From NCBI RefSeq assembly GCF_000422765.1, contig NZ_AUGR01000009.1, forward strand, positions 162,710 to 226,709: DNA of 64,000 nucleotides. The letters are read 5' to 3'. The stretch comes from Neptunomonas japonica DSM 18939. Lineage in GTDB: Bacteria > Pseudomonadota > Gammaproteobacteria > Pseudomonadales > Balneatricaceae. This document shows, piece by piece, positions 44,885-54,002 of this stretch (its first letter is position 1; the number at the start of each line of letters is the position of its first letter). The position numbers were made by a program, and so were the translations under genes. Under the pieces are notes generated by a model. The model searched no databases and had not been told where the DNA came from. It was given only the letters and a program-made list of their open reading frames with translations.

Positions 44885-44920
44885 GTCGGCGCTGATTATC
44901 TAGATTTTCGACCCACCTTT

Positions 44921-44951
44921 TTATAAAGCCACTTTCTGAGTGGCTTTATAA
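44921..44951 (+). terminator. Stem-loop after the P460 gene
   Basis: A perfect 13-bp stem (TTATAAAGCCACT with AGTGGCTTTATAA) and a 5-nt loop lies 36 bp after the stop. There is no long T tract after it, so termination versus mRNA stabilisation is undecided. Confidence 0.55.
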
Positions 44952-45031
44952 CGAAAATGAATCTTCGCTATCGATTTCAAATATTCTATTTATAGCTAAT
45001 CAGTGTTTTTGAATGACTAAGGATGAACAGC

Positions 45032-45493
45032 ATGAAAAAGTTTTTAATAGCACTAGTTGTATTATTTGCTAGTTTCAGCAGTTTTGCTGATGGGCCCGTT
45101 AGTAAGAGTTATTGGGGCTCAAAAGCAATCGGAGGGCACGATACAGTTGAATATCACTCTGATGATGTCCGAACTCAACATAAGGAAGTCGTAGGTAATA
45201 AACGCTTTGTAGTTGAGTGGAATAAAGCACAATGGTTTTTTGCATCCCAAGCCTCTGCCGATAAATTTGCAGCACACCCTGAACGCTACCGACCTTTGTA
45301 TAACGGCTTTTGTTCTAATGCCCTTAGCTTGGGTGAAGGTTTAATTTCTACCGATGGAACGGTGTGGGAATTTTTTGGTGACAAGCTACATCTATTTTAT
45401 GCTGAAAGAGGCCGCCAGCGTTGGTTAGAAGGCGATTGGGAGGCATATAAAGTAGAAGCTGATAATGCTTGGAAAACCCTGCGAACACAATAA
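45032..45493 (+). CDS. Secreted YHS-domain protein (2)
   Basis: A 153-residue exported protein from the ATG at 45032 (MKKFLIALVVLFASFSSFADG signal peptide; an in-frame ATG 9 nt earlier is also possible). The YHS region reads IGGHDTVEYHSDD, VVGNKRFVVEWNKAQWFFASQASADKFAAHPERYRPLYNGFCSNALS. It aligns along its length with the YHS protein at 38891 (shared DTV-Y, GNKRFV-E, W-F-, A-P-+Y-P-Y-G-C). The two paralogues bracket the array of ligase, transporter and cytochrome genes. Function is unknown. Confidence 0.85.
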   Translation: MKKFLIALVVLFASFSSFADGPVSKSYWGSKAIGGHDTVEYHSDDVRTQHKEVVGNKRFVVEWNKAQWFFASQASADKFAAHPERYRPLYNGFCSNALSLGEGLISTDGTVWEFFGDKLHLFYAERGRQRWLEGDWEAYKVEADNAWKTLRTQ

Positions 45494-45541
45494 ACTAATA
45501 ACACAGCCGAGGGGTAGAAACCCTACCATGCACTTAAAATA

Positions 45542-45566
45542 AGAGGTTAAAACCATTTTAGCCTCT
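45542..45566 (+). terminator. Stem-loop between the YHS(2) gene and metH
   Basis: An 11-bp stem with one G-T wobble (AGAGGTTAAAA with TTTTAGCCTCT) and a 3-nt loop is followed within 10 nt by pyrimidine-rich sequence (CTCCTTTCTT). It probably ends transcription of the preceding genes before metH. Confidence 0.55.
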
Positions 45567-45720
45567 AGATCTCCTTTCTTAATTCTCTCTTTTTATCTCT
45601 TTTCCTGTTTAATTGCGTCCATATGAGTGCCATTCACGTTAAATTGAATTGATCTCAGTAAATTTAATCGTGATTTGCTTTATTATATGCACTTTTATTA
45701 TTGGTATTGGATTAGATTCG

Positions 45721-48700
45721 ATGGCACAGACGATCACACAACAACTTGAAGCAGCACTCAACCAACGCATCATGATTCTTGATGGGGGTATGGGGACGAT
45801 GATCCAGGGCTACCAACTGGAAGAAGCTGACTATCGTGGTGAACGTTTTGCAGACTGGGCTTCCGATGTTAAAGGCAATAATGACCTATTAGTGTTAACT
45901 CAACCAAAGATCATTAAAGACATCCACCGTGATTACCTGGATGCAGGTGCCGACATTGTTGAAACCAATACCTTTAACGCAACACAGATTGCCATGGCTG
46001 ATTACAACATGGAATCCCTCAGCCGTGAGATTAACGTAGAAGCCGCAAGACTTGCTCGCGCAGCATGTGATGAGATTCAACGAGAAACACCAGACAGACC
46101 TCGCTATGTTGCTGGTGTGTTAGGCCCTACAAACCGTACATGTTCTATTTCACCGGATGTAAATGATCCGGGCTATCGTAATGTATCTTTTGATGAGCTT
46201 GTTGAAGCCTACACTGAATCTATCGATGGCTTGATCGAAGGTGGCTCAGACATAATTTTGATCGAAACAGTATTTGATACGCTTAACGCTAAAGCCGCTA
46301 TCTATGCCGTTGAACAGTATTTTGATGATCATGAAATGCGTTTGCCGGTGATGATCTCAGGAACCATTACTGACGCATCAGGGCGTACCTTATCTGGCCA
46401 AACAACAGAAGCTTTCTGGAACTCAGTTAGCCATGCTAACCCGATTGCTATTGGCCTGAACTGTGCTCTTGGGCCAAAAGAACTGCGTCAGTATATTGAA
46501 GAACTATCCCGTATTGCACAATGCCATGTATCTGTTCATCCCAACGCTGGTTTGCCGAATGCTTTTGGTGAATATGATGAGTCTCCAGAAGAGATGGCTG
46601 ATGAAATCGGCGAGTGGGCTAGTTCAGGTTTTGTGAATATTGTGGGCGGTTGCTGTGGTACTACACCAGAACATATTCGTGTAATTCGTGACTCTGTAGA
46701 GAAGCACCCACCCCGCCAAATTCCAGACTTGCCGGTCGAAATGCGCTTAGCGGGTTTAGAACCTATGCATGTGGGCGCTGATACCTTGTTTGTTAACGTT
46801 GGAGAACGAACTAACGTTACCGGGTCAGCAGCCTTTAAACGCCTAATTAAAGAAGGTGACTATGAAACGGCTTTAGCTGTTGCGCGCCAACAGGTTGAAA
46901 ACGGTGCTCAGATCATCGATATCAACATGGATGAAGGCATGCTGGATTCAGAAGCGGCGATGGAGCGTTTCTTAAAACTCATTGCCTCCGAGCCTGATAT
47001 CTCACGTGTTCCTATCATGATTGATTCTTCCAAATGGGAAGTCATCGAAATTGGCCTTAAATGTATTCAGGGCAAAGGGATTGTTAACTCTATCTCGATG
47101 AAAGAAGGCGTTGAGAAGTTTAAGCACCAGGCTAAGCTAGTACGACGCTACGGTGCTGCCGTTATCGTTATGGCGTTCGATGAAGTAGGACAAGCAGATA
47201 CGCGCGAGCGAAAAATCGAAATCTGTGCTGAGTCTTATCGCATATTAGTTGATGAAGTGGGTTTCCCACCTGAAGATATCATCTTTGACCCTAATATTTT
47301 TGCGGTCGCTACGGGTATAGAAGAGCACAACAACTATGCCCTTGATTTCATTGAAGCTACGGGCTGGATCAAAAAGAACCTACCTTATGCAAAAATCTCG
47401 GGTGGTGTTTCTAACGTTTCTTTCTCGTTTCGTGGTAACAACCCGGTACGTGAAGCCATTCACTGTGTGTTTCTTTACCATGCGATTCAGCAAGGTATGG
47501 ATATGGGTATTGTTAATGCGGGCCAGCTCGCTATTTATGATGACCTGCCTGAAGAGCTTAAAGAACTAGTAGAAGATGTTATTCAGAACCGCCGTGAAGA
47601 CTCAACTGAACGTCTGCTGGCTGTTGCTGATAAATATCGCGGCGATGGTTCAGAAGAAAAAGCACCCGAAACGCAAGAGTGGCGCTCTTGGGAAGTAAAC
47701 GAACGCTTATCGCATGCGCTGGTAAAAGGTATTACTGACTTTATCGATGATGATGTTGAAGAGTGTCGCCAGAATTATGAGCGCCCAATTCAAGTGATTG
47801 AAGGCCCATTAATGGACGGCATGGGCATTGTCGGTGACTTATTTGGCTCGGGTAAGATGTTTCTGCCCCAGGTCGTTAAATCGGCTCGCGTGATGAAAAA
47901 AGCAGTCGCGTACTTAATGCCATTTATTGAAGCCAGTAAAGCCGGCAACGAATCAAGTTCTGCTGGTAAAGTGGTCATGGCAACCGTTAAAGGTGATGTG
48001 CATGACATCGGTAAAAACATTGTAGGTGTGGTTCTTCAGTGTAATAACTTTGAGATAATTGACCTCGGCGTCATGGTCTCTGCTGAAAAGATTCTTACTA
48101 CTGCCCGCGAATCCAATGCAGACTTAATTGGTCTTTCTGGTTTGATTACACCGTCGCTCGATGAGATGGTGCATGTTGCCAAAGAGATGGAGCGACAAGG
48201 CTTTAGCATCCCATTGATGATTGGGGGCGCTACTACATCAAAAGCACATACCTCGGTTAAAATTGAACCTGCTTATAAGCGTGACCAAGTGGTACATGTA
48301 ACCAACGCCTCACGTGCTGTTGGTGTTGCTTCTGCATTGCTTTCAAAAGAAAAAAAGCAAAGCTATATCAATGAGATAAAAGAAGATTATCAGGCAGTGC
48401 GTGAACGTCATGCTGCGCGCCAGAATGAGAAGCGCCGCATTGGTTTAGAAGCGGCTCGCGCTAATAAATTTAAGATTGTCTGGGAAGATTACACGCCTCC
48501 AGTACCTCAGCAACTCGGTGTACAAGTACTGGAAAGCATCGATCTAAACATTTTACGTGATTATATCGACTGGAGCCCCTTCTTCCATTCATGGGAATTA
48601 GCTGGTCGCTATCCACGTATTTTGAATGATGAGATTATTGGCAAAGAAGCCACCAAGCTGTTTGCAGATGCACAACTGATGCTTAATGATCTCATTAATA

Positions 48701-49428
48701 ACAAAAAACTGCATGCGCGTGCAGTTTATGGGCTGTTCCCGGCGAATAGCGCTGGCGACGATGATATTGAGCTCTATACCGATGAGACACGCTCAGAAGT
48801 ATTAATGACACTGCATCATTTGCGCCAGCAAACAGAAAAAATTGCCGGCAAACCACACATGTGTCTGACTGATTTCATCGCACCTAAAGAGAGTGGTAAA
48901 GCTGATTACTTTGGTGCGTTTGCCGTAACTACGGGGTTTGGTGTTGATGAACTTGCAGCAGTGTACGAAGCGGATCATGACGATTACAACAGCATTATGG
49001 TTAAAGCATTGGCAGACCGTTTAGCCGAGGCTTTTGCTGAGTACCTACACGCACTGGTGCGTAAAGAAACGTGGGGCTACGGTACTAATGAAAACCTTGA
49101 TAATGAATCACTGATAAAAGAAAAGTATCAAGGTATTCGACCAGCACCTGGCTACCCTGCCTGCCCCGATCACACTGAAAAAGGTTTGTTGTGGAAGTTG
49201 CTGGATGTAGAGGCTCGTACGGGAATTACCATCACTGAGTCTTATGCGATGTTACCAACAGCAGCAGTGAGTGGTTGGTACTTTAGCCATCCCGATTCAC
49301 AGTATTTTGGGGTAGCAAAAATTGGTGAAGATCAGGTTGAAAGCTACGCGAAGCGTACCGGTATGGAGATGGCACATGCTGAACGCTGGTTGTCACCAAA
49401 CTTAGGGTACGAGCCTGAAGAGGGCTAG
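45721..49428 (+). CDS. metH: Cobalamin-dependent methionine synthase
   Basis: MetH transfers a methyl group from 5-methyltetrahydrofolate to homocysteine via cobalamin. The ATG at 45721 aligns with the family; a frame from 45649 adds an unrelated hydrophobic stretch. The product is 1235 residues. Domains in order: homocysteine-binding barrel with zinc ligands in GLNCALG and [10 protein letters not shown], folate barrel ([23 protein letters not shown]), cobalamin domain with H761 in [10 protein letters not shown], and the C-terminal AdoMet reactivation domain with [12 protein letters not shown]. No B12 riboswitch is visible upstream. It depends on cobalamin as NrdJ does. Confidence 0.97.
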   Translation: MAQTITQQLEAALNQRIMILDGGMGTMIQGYQLEEADYRGERFADWASDVKGNNDLLVLTQPKIIKDIHRDYLDAGADIVETNTFNATQIAMADYNMESLSREINVEAARLARAACDEIQRETPDRPRYVAGVLGPTNRTCSISPDVNDPGYRNVSFDELVEAYTESIDGLIEGGSDIILIETVFDTLNAKAAIYAVEQYFDDHEMRLPVMISGTITDASGRTLSGQTTEAFWNSVSHANPIAIGLNCALGPKELRQYIEELSRIAQCHVSVHPNAGLPNAFGEYDESPEEMADEIGEWASSGFVNIVGGCCGTTPEHIRVIRDSVEKHPPRQIPDLPVEMRLAGLEPMHVGADTLFVNVGERTNVTGSAAFKRLIKEGDYETALAVARQQVENGAQIIDINMDEGMLDSEAAMERFLKLIASEPDISRVPIMIDSSKWEVIEIGLKCIQGKGIVNSISMKEGVEKFKHQAKLVRRYGAAVIVMAFDEVGQADTRERKIEICAESYRILVDEVGFPPEDIIFDPNIFAVATGIEEHNNYALDFIEATGWIKKNLPYAKISGGVSNVSFSFRGNNPVREAIHCVFLYHAIQQGMDMGIVNAGQLAIYDDLPEELKELVEDVIQNRREDSTERLLAVADKYRGDGSEEKAPETQEWRSWEVNERLSHALVKGITDFIDDDVEECRQNYERPIQVIEGPLMDGMGIVGDLFGSGKMFLPQVVKSARVMKKAVAYLMPFIEASKAGNESSSAGKVVMATVKGDVHDIGKNIVGVVLQCNNFEIIDLGVMVSAEKILTTARESNADLIGLSGLITPSLDEMVHVAKEMERQGFSIPLMIGGATTSKAHTSVKIEPAYKRDQVVHVTNASRAVGVASALLSKEKKQSYINEIKEDYQAVRERHAARQNEKRRIGLEAARANKFKIVWEDYTPPVPQQLGVQVLESIDLNILRDYIDWSPFFHSWELAGRYPRILNDEIIGKEATKLFADAQLMLNDLINNKKLHARAVYGLFPANSAGDDDIELYTDETRSEVLMTLHHLRQQTEKIAGKPHMCLTDFIAPKESGKADYFGAFAVTTGFGVDELAAVYEADHDDYNSIMVKALADRLAEAFAEYLHALVRKETWGYGTNENLDNESLIKEKYQGIRPAPGYPACPDHTEKGLLWKLLDVEARTGITITESYAMLPTAAVSGWYFSHPDSQYFGVAKIGEDQVESYAKRTGMEMAHAERWLSPNLGYEPEEG

Positions 49429-49435
49429 TATTGAG

Positions 49436-49461
49436 TAATGCGCGCTCTTGAGCGCGCATTA
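49436..49461. terminator. Terminator-like hairpin after metH
   Basis: A perfect 12-bp stem (TAATGCGCGCTC with GAGCGCGCATTA) and a 2-nt loop starts 8 nt after the metH stop, in the gap between convergent genes. It lacks a T tract. A second, weaker stem, AAGAGGTA with TACCTCTT, follows at about 49464-49498. Confidence 0.65.
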
Positions 49462-49524
49462 TGAAGAGGTATGCATCAAGGCAAGGGGCTTACCTCTTAC
49501 GAAGCTCTTTTAAGCACCTTACAA

Positions 49525-49920
49525 TTACAGCTTATGAAAGGCTTTCAGAAATTCGTTTTTAGATTGCATAAACTTTTGGTGTTCAGGGTGGTTAAGAGGA
49601 CGAGTATCCTCTTCGAATGCTGGAGCCACATAACCCCAATTTGAGTTACGCGCAAAAATCACCACAACATCGACGTTGCTGCCCTTCCATTTATTATGCA
49701 TAACATGGTCATCACCCGAGGCTTCAACAGTTTTAATTTGAATACGGTGATAATTAGGGCCGTCTGAGATAAGAATATCAGTCTGATGGCCATTATCTAA
49801 TACTGGGGAGAAAACCTGCCAACCGTCTTGCATCAACCAACTGACTACTCGACTTTCAAACGACATGTTTATCATCGTTTGATGAGTGCCTTCTTTCGTT
49901 TCGGTCATACGTATTGGCAT
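49525..49920 (-). CDS. PD-(D/E)XK nuclease-fold-like protein
   Basis: A 131-residue protein starting at the ATG at 49920, with GGAG 6 nt upstream. The core resembles the small restriction-endonuclease-like fold related to group I intron endonucleases: SFESRVVSWLMQDGWQVF (helix-strand), TDILISDG (acidic residue) and HRIQIKTVEAS (QxK catalytic strand), then VDVVVIFA. No intron or partner methylase is nearby. It follows fdsD by 18 bp and may simply be read with the fds operon. DNA cleavage is not established. Confidence 0.65.
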   Translation of the reverse strand: MPIRMTETKEGTHQTMINMSFESRVVSWLMQDGWQVFSPVLDNGHQTDILISDGPNYHRIQIKTVEASGDDHVMHNKWKGSNVDVVVIFARNSNWGYVAPAFEEDTRPLNHPEHQKFMQSKNEFLKAFHKL

Positions 49921-49938
49921 ATTAACTCCATTAATGCG

Positions 49939-50178
49939 TTAGGTGCTACGTGAGGTGTATTGTTCAGACAATACCATTATTGCCTGTGTTGCCAATACAT
50001 TTAGTTTGTCGCCACCTTCTTTAGCATACGTTATAAGTTCCTCTTTCATGGAACGAGCCCAGAATTTTTTTATATGCGTTGCAATAAACTCAATGGACTC
50101 AGCCTCTGTATCTAAGTGGTTATTATCAGCAATTTGGTTTGCCATGATAATTAGCTGATCTAACTGTGAGTGATTCAT
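49939..50178 (-). CDS. fdsD: NAD-dependent formate dehydrogenase, delta subunit
   Basis: A 79-residue small subunit. LIIMANQIADNNHLDTEAESIEFIATHIKKFWARSMKEELI matches the FdsD signature, with the conserved MANQI and HI+KFW motifs. FdsD is found only with NAD-dependent molybdenum formate dehydrogenases and helps assemble or stabilise the complex. It follows fdhD by about 75 bp as the last recognised gene of the operon. A GGAG ribosome site lies 12 nt before the start. Confidence 0.9.
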   Translation of the reverse strand: MNHSQLDQLIIMANQIADNNHLDTEAESIEFIATHIKKFWARSMKEELITYAKEGGDKLNVLATQAIMVLSEQYTSRST

Positions 50179-50252
50179 ATTCTGCTTGCTCCAGTACTGC
50201 CAATCTTACGTAATAAATAGAATGATTTTTCTGTGCTATTAACTATTTGGTT

Positions 50253-51131
50253 CTACTGCTCAGGGCTATTCATCGGCTCAGGGCTGTAGCTCACATGCCG
50301 TTGAGGGCGGGCAAAACCAATGAGTTGCAATCCAGCCTCTCTTGCTAAGCGCAGGGCCAACCCTGTCGGTGCAGAAACAGCTACAAGCGTGTTAATACCT
50401 ACGGCTGTTACTTTTTGGACCATTTCATAGCTGGCACGGCTTGATATCAATACAAATCCCTGCTGCATATCTATGCTTTCGCGTACTAATGCACCAATAA
50501 GCTTATCCAAAGCATTGTGACGACCCACATCTTCACGGACCATCCATATATCGCCTTGTTTATTACACCAGGCTGCGCCGTGGCAAGCACCGGTAATTGC
50601 TTGCTGTGGTTGGTTCTCATCTAATTTTAGCACTGCGTTTTGAATGGCTTCATCAGTGACTTTATTTGGGCTTTGCAGCACCTTAATAGGTCGCACCGCT
50701 TGCCCTAGAGATTCAGCACCACACAAACCGCACCCCGTGCGGCCTGTTAAGTTTCGTCGCTGCTGTTTCAGCTGCATCATACACGAAGAAGCAATATTCA
50801 TCTGTACCTCAACACCGCTATCGTGTTGTTGTAGCTCAATGTCATATAGCTCATCAGCACTTGTCAGAATGCCTTCTGTAATACTGAAGCCTAGCGCAAA
50901 ATCCTTTAAGTCATTTGGGCTGGTCATCATAACGACATGTGAAATGCCGTTATAGACTAAAGCAACCGCCACCTCTTCAGCGACGTTGTCGTAAGCAAGG
51001 CTTTGATTTCCCTGCTCCCAACGGCTAACAGAAACACGGGCTTGCAGCTCAAGCTGCGGCTCATGTTGCAATCCTGATTCTGAACGAGGTGCATTGTCCT
51101 TATGAATGACCATTTGCGGGCATGCAGCCAT
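50253..51131 (-). CDS. fdhD: Formate dehydrogenase accessory sulfurtransferase
   Basis: FdhD (FdsC) delivers sulfur to the molybdenum cofactor before it enters the formate dehydrogenase. It is 292 residues long. The redox cysteines are in the GRTGCGLCGAESLG loop, and the substrate region VREDVGRHNALDKLIGA and ISSRASYEMVQK are family hallmarks. Its ATG overlaps the fdsA stop by one base, giving strong translational coupling. The N-terminal 35 residues are low in conservation, so a later start cannot be excluded. Confidence 0.94.
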   Translation of the reverse strand: MAACPQMVIHKDNAPRSESGLQHEPQLELQARVSVSRWEQGNQSLAYDNVAEEVAVALVYNGISHVVMMTSPNDLKDFALGFSITEGILTSADELYDIELQQHDSGVEVQMNIASSCMMQLKQQRRNLTGRTGCGLCGAESLGQAVRPIKVLQSPNKVTDEAIQNAVLKLDENQPQQAITGACHGAAWCNKQGDIWMVREDVGRHNALDKLIGALVRESIDMQQGFVLISSRASYEMVQKVTAVGINTLVAVSAPTGLALRLAREAGLQLIGFARPQRHVSYSPEPMNSPEQ

Positions 51132-54001
51132 TACTGGCCGACCTCTTCAGAACGGCTGCGGCGACCCTTTCTAAGGTAGTCTTGTTGCTTATTGTTAAAG
51201 TCTTCAAAGTTCTTCTGCCATTCAGACGGTTGCGTTACTTTCTCAACCTGTACTGCCGTGACCTTATACTCAGGGCAGTTTGTCGCCCAGTCTGAACTAT
51301 CGGTCGTAATAACGTTAGCGCCACTGCCAGGGTGATGGAAGGTTGTATACACAACCCCGGGCTGCATACGCTCGCTAATTACTGCACGTAATACGGTTTG
51401 TCCTGCACGACTGCTAATACCTAACCAATCGCCTTCATTAACACCGCGCTCTTCTGCATCATGTGGATGAAGTTCCAAGACATCTTCGTTGTGCCATGTC
51501 TGATTTTCTGTACGACGTGTTTGTGCGCCAACATTGTATTGCGAAAGAATACGCCCCGTTGTTAACAACAGCGGGAAGCGACGAGTCGCGCGCTCATCAG
51601 TTGCGACATATTCAGTAATGGCCAAGTTGCCTTTACCAATAGGAAAGTCTTCCACGTGCATAATCGGCATCCCTTCAGGATGCTGTTCATTACACGGCCA
51701 CTGAATACTTCCCAGCTCTTCTAAGCGCTCATAATTCACACCGGTAAAGCTAGGAGTAAGGCTAGCAATTTCATCCATAATTTCTGACGGATGGTTATAA
51801 TTCATTTCATAACCTAGCGCATTAGATAATGCTACTGTTACTTCCCAGTCTTCCTTCCCTGCTAACGCAGGCATAACCTTACGAACACGGTTGATGCGTC
51901 GCTCGGCATTGGTAAAGGTGCCGTTTTTCTCTAGGAACGTAGACCCCGGCAATAAAACATGAGCAAATTTTGCTGTTTCATTGAGGAATATATCCTGCAC
52001 TATCACGCAATCCAATGCTTTAAGTGCTGCTTCTACATGCTGAGTATTTGGATCAGACTGTGCAATATCTTCGCCTTGGACATACAAGGCTTTAAAGCTT
52101 CCAGCCAGTGCCGCGTCAAACATGTTTGGAATACGTAAACCGGGTTCATCATCTAACTTAACGCCCCATGCTGCTTCAAACCGACCGCGAGCTTCATCAT
52201 CAGCAACATGCTGATAGCCTGGCAGTTCATGTGGGAAAGAGCCCATATCACAAGAGCCCTGTACGTTATTTTGGCCGCGTAGTGGATTAACGCCGACACC
52301 TTCACGACCAATGTTACCGGTTGCCAATGCTAAGTTTGCAATACCCATGACCATAGTCGAGCCTTGGCTATGCTCAGTTACACCTAGCCCATAGAAGATC
52401 GCACCATTCCCCGCATTGGCATACACGCGAGCTGCCTTGCGAACATCTTCTGCATCAACACCCGTAATGCTTTGCATCGCTTCTGGGGAGTTCCGCTCTT
52501 CTGTAATAAATGCCTGCCATTTGATAAATGCTTTATCGTCACAACGCGAGGCTATAAACGCTTTATCTTCAAGGCCTTCGCTCATAATGGTGTGTGCCAG
52601 TGAGTTCACTAAGGCGACATTGGTACCTGGGCGCAACGGTAGATGTATAGCATCTTTAAGATGAGGTGTTTTGAGCAGATCAATTTTACGAGGGTCAGCA
52701 ACAATCAACTGCGCACCTTCGCGTAAACGGCGGCGCATCATTGAACCAAACACAGGATGAGCATCGGTTGGGTTCGCACCGATAACTAACATCGTATCGG
52801 TATATTTAATCGAATCGAAAGTTTGTGTTCCAGCAGACTCACCCAGTGTGGTTTTCAGACCATAACCCGTAGGGCTATGGCAAACACGCGCACAGGTATC
52901 GGTATTGTTGTTACCAAACCCTGCTCGAATAAGCTTCTGTACCAAATAAGTTTCTTCGTTAGTACAACGTGAAGATGTGATGCCGCCAATACTCTCACGC
53001 CCATAGGTTGCTTGAACCTCTTTTAAGCGTTTTGCAGCAAAGCCAATCGCTTCTTCCCAGCTTACTTCGCGCCATGCTTCGTTAATACTATCGCGAATCA
53101 TGGGTGTTTTAATGCGGTCTTTATGTGTTGCATAACCAAACGCGAAACGACCTTTAACACAAGAGTGCCCTTGGTTAGCTTCTCCACCTTTGTATGGCAC
53201 CATGCGGATAACTTGGTCGCCCTTCATATCGGCTTTAAAAGAACAACCAACACCACAATATGCACAGGTTGTCACAACGCTATGCTCGGGCTGGCCCATC
53301 TCTATGACATTGTTTTCCATCAAGGTTGAGGTTGGGCATGCTTGTACACAAGCACCACATGAGACGCAATCAGAATTAAGAAACGAGTCGTCCTGCCCTG
53401 CTGCAATTTTAGAGTCAAAACCACGGCCATCGACTGTTAGCGCAAATGTTCCCTGGACCTCTTCACAGGCCCGCACGCAGCGCGAGCAAACGATACATTT
53501 GCTAGGATCAAAGCTGAAATAAGGGTTTGAAAGATCTTTTTCTGCGTCTAGATGATTATGGCCATCAAAGCCATAACGTACTTCTCTTAAGCCAACGGCA
53601 CCAGCCATATCCTGCAGTTCACAGTCACCATTTGAAGGACAAGTTAAGCAGTCTAATGGATGGTCTGAAATATACAGCTCCATGATATTACGGCGTAGCT
53701 TTGCAATTTTTTCGTTTTGTGTGACTACTTTCATTCCGGCATCCACCGGTGTAGTACAAGACGCAGGATAGCCTCGGCGGCCTTCAATCTGTACCGCACA
53801 AAGTCGGCACGACCCAAAAGCATCTAGGTTATCACTGGCGCATAATTTAGGGATGTTGATATCAACCAATGCTGCGGCACGCAATACCGAGGTGCCTTCA
53901 GGCACTGTGACAGCAACGCCGTCTATCTCAAGCGTAATTAGGTTTTCAGATACACGCGCTGGCGTACCGTAATCTTTATTAGGATCAAAATGTTGCAACA
54001 T
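51131..54001 (-). CDS. fdsA: NAD-dependent formate dehydrogenase, alpha (molybdenum) subunit
   Basis: The catalytic subunit oxidises formate to CO2. The ATG at 54001 lies next to the fdsB stop (54003) and is preferred over a longer start; the product is about 956 residues. The N-terminal [2Fe-2S] domain (CASDNLDAFGSCRLC; CTTPVD) and NuoG-like cluster region (LDCLTCPSNGDCELQ) are followed by ferredoxin motifs (SKCIVCSRCVRACEE, DCVSCGACVQACP) and the molybdopterin domain starting TCAYCGVGCSF. The molybdenum ligand is a cysteine (ARVCHSPTGYG), not selenocysteine. It takes formate from FghA and passes electrons to FdsB. Confidence 0.96.
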   Translation of the reverse strand: MLQHFDPNKDYGTPARVSENLITLEIDGVAVTVPEGTSVLRAAALVDINIPKLCASDNLDAFGSCRLCAVQIEGRRGYPASCTTPVDAGMKVVTQNEKIAKLRRNIMELYISDHPLDCLTCPSNGDCELQDMAGAVGLREVRYGFDGHNHLDAEKDLSNPYFSFDPSKCIVCSRCVRACEEVQGTFALTVDGRGFDSKIAAGQDDSFLNSDCVSCGACVQACPTSTLMENNVIEMGQPEHSVVTTCAYCGVGCSFKADMKGDQVIRMVPYKGGEANQGHSCVKGRFAFGYATHKDRIKTPMIRDSINEAWREVSWEEAIGFAAKRLKEVQATYGRESIGGITSSRCTNEETYLVQKLIRAGFGNNNTDTCARVCHSPTGYGLKTTLGESAGTQTFDSIKYTDTMLVIGANPTDAHPVFGSMMRRRLREGAQLIVADPRKIDLLKTPHLKDAIHLPLRPGTNVALVNSLAHTIMSEGLEDKAFIASRCDDKAFIKWQAFITEERNSPEAMQSITGVDAEDVRKAARVYANAGNGAIFYGLGVTEHSQGSTMVMGIANLALATGNIGREGVGVNPLRGQNNVQGSCDMGSFPHELPGYQHVADDEARGRFEAAWGVKLDDEPGLRIPNMFDAALAGSFKALYVQGEDIAQSDPNTQHVEAALKALDCVIVQDIFLNETAKFAHVLLPGSTFLEKNGTFTNAERRINRVRKVMPALAGKEDWEVTVALSNALGYEMNYNHPSEIMDEIASLTPSFTGVNYERLEELGSIQWPCNEQHPEGMPIMHVEDFPIGKGNLAITEYVATDERATRRFPLLLTTGRILSQYNVGAQTRRTENQTWHNEDVLELHPHDAEERGVNEGDWLGISSRAGQTVLRAVISERMQPGVVYTTFHHPGSGANVITTDSSDWATNCPEYKVTAVQVEKVTQPSEWQKNFEDFNNKQQDYLRKGRRSRSEEVGQ

Positions 54002-54002
54002 G

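Noticed and set aside
45494..45720. Possible SAM or cobalamin riboswitch before metH
   Set aside because: Only a simple terminator-like hairpin and a small GGTAG/CTACC stem are visible; no conserved riboswitch core.
51131..54001. Possible selenocysteine formate dehydrogenase
   Set aside because: The molybdenum ligand position is a cysteine codon (ARVCHSPT) and the frame has no internal TGA.
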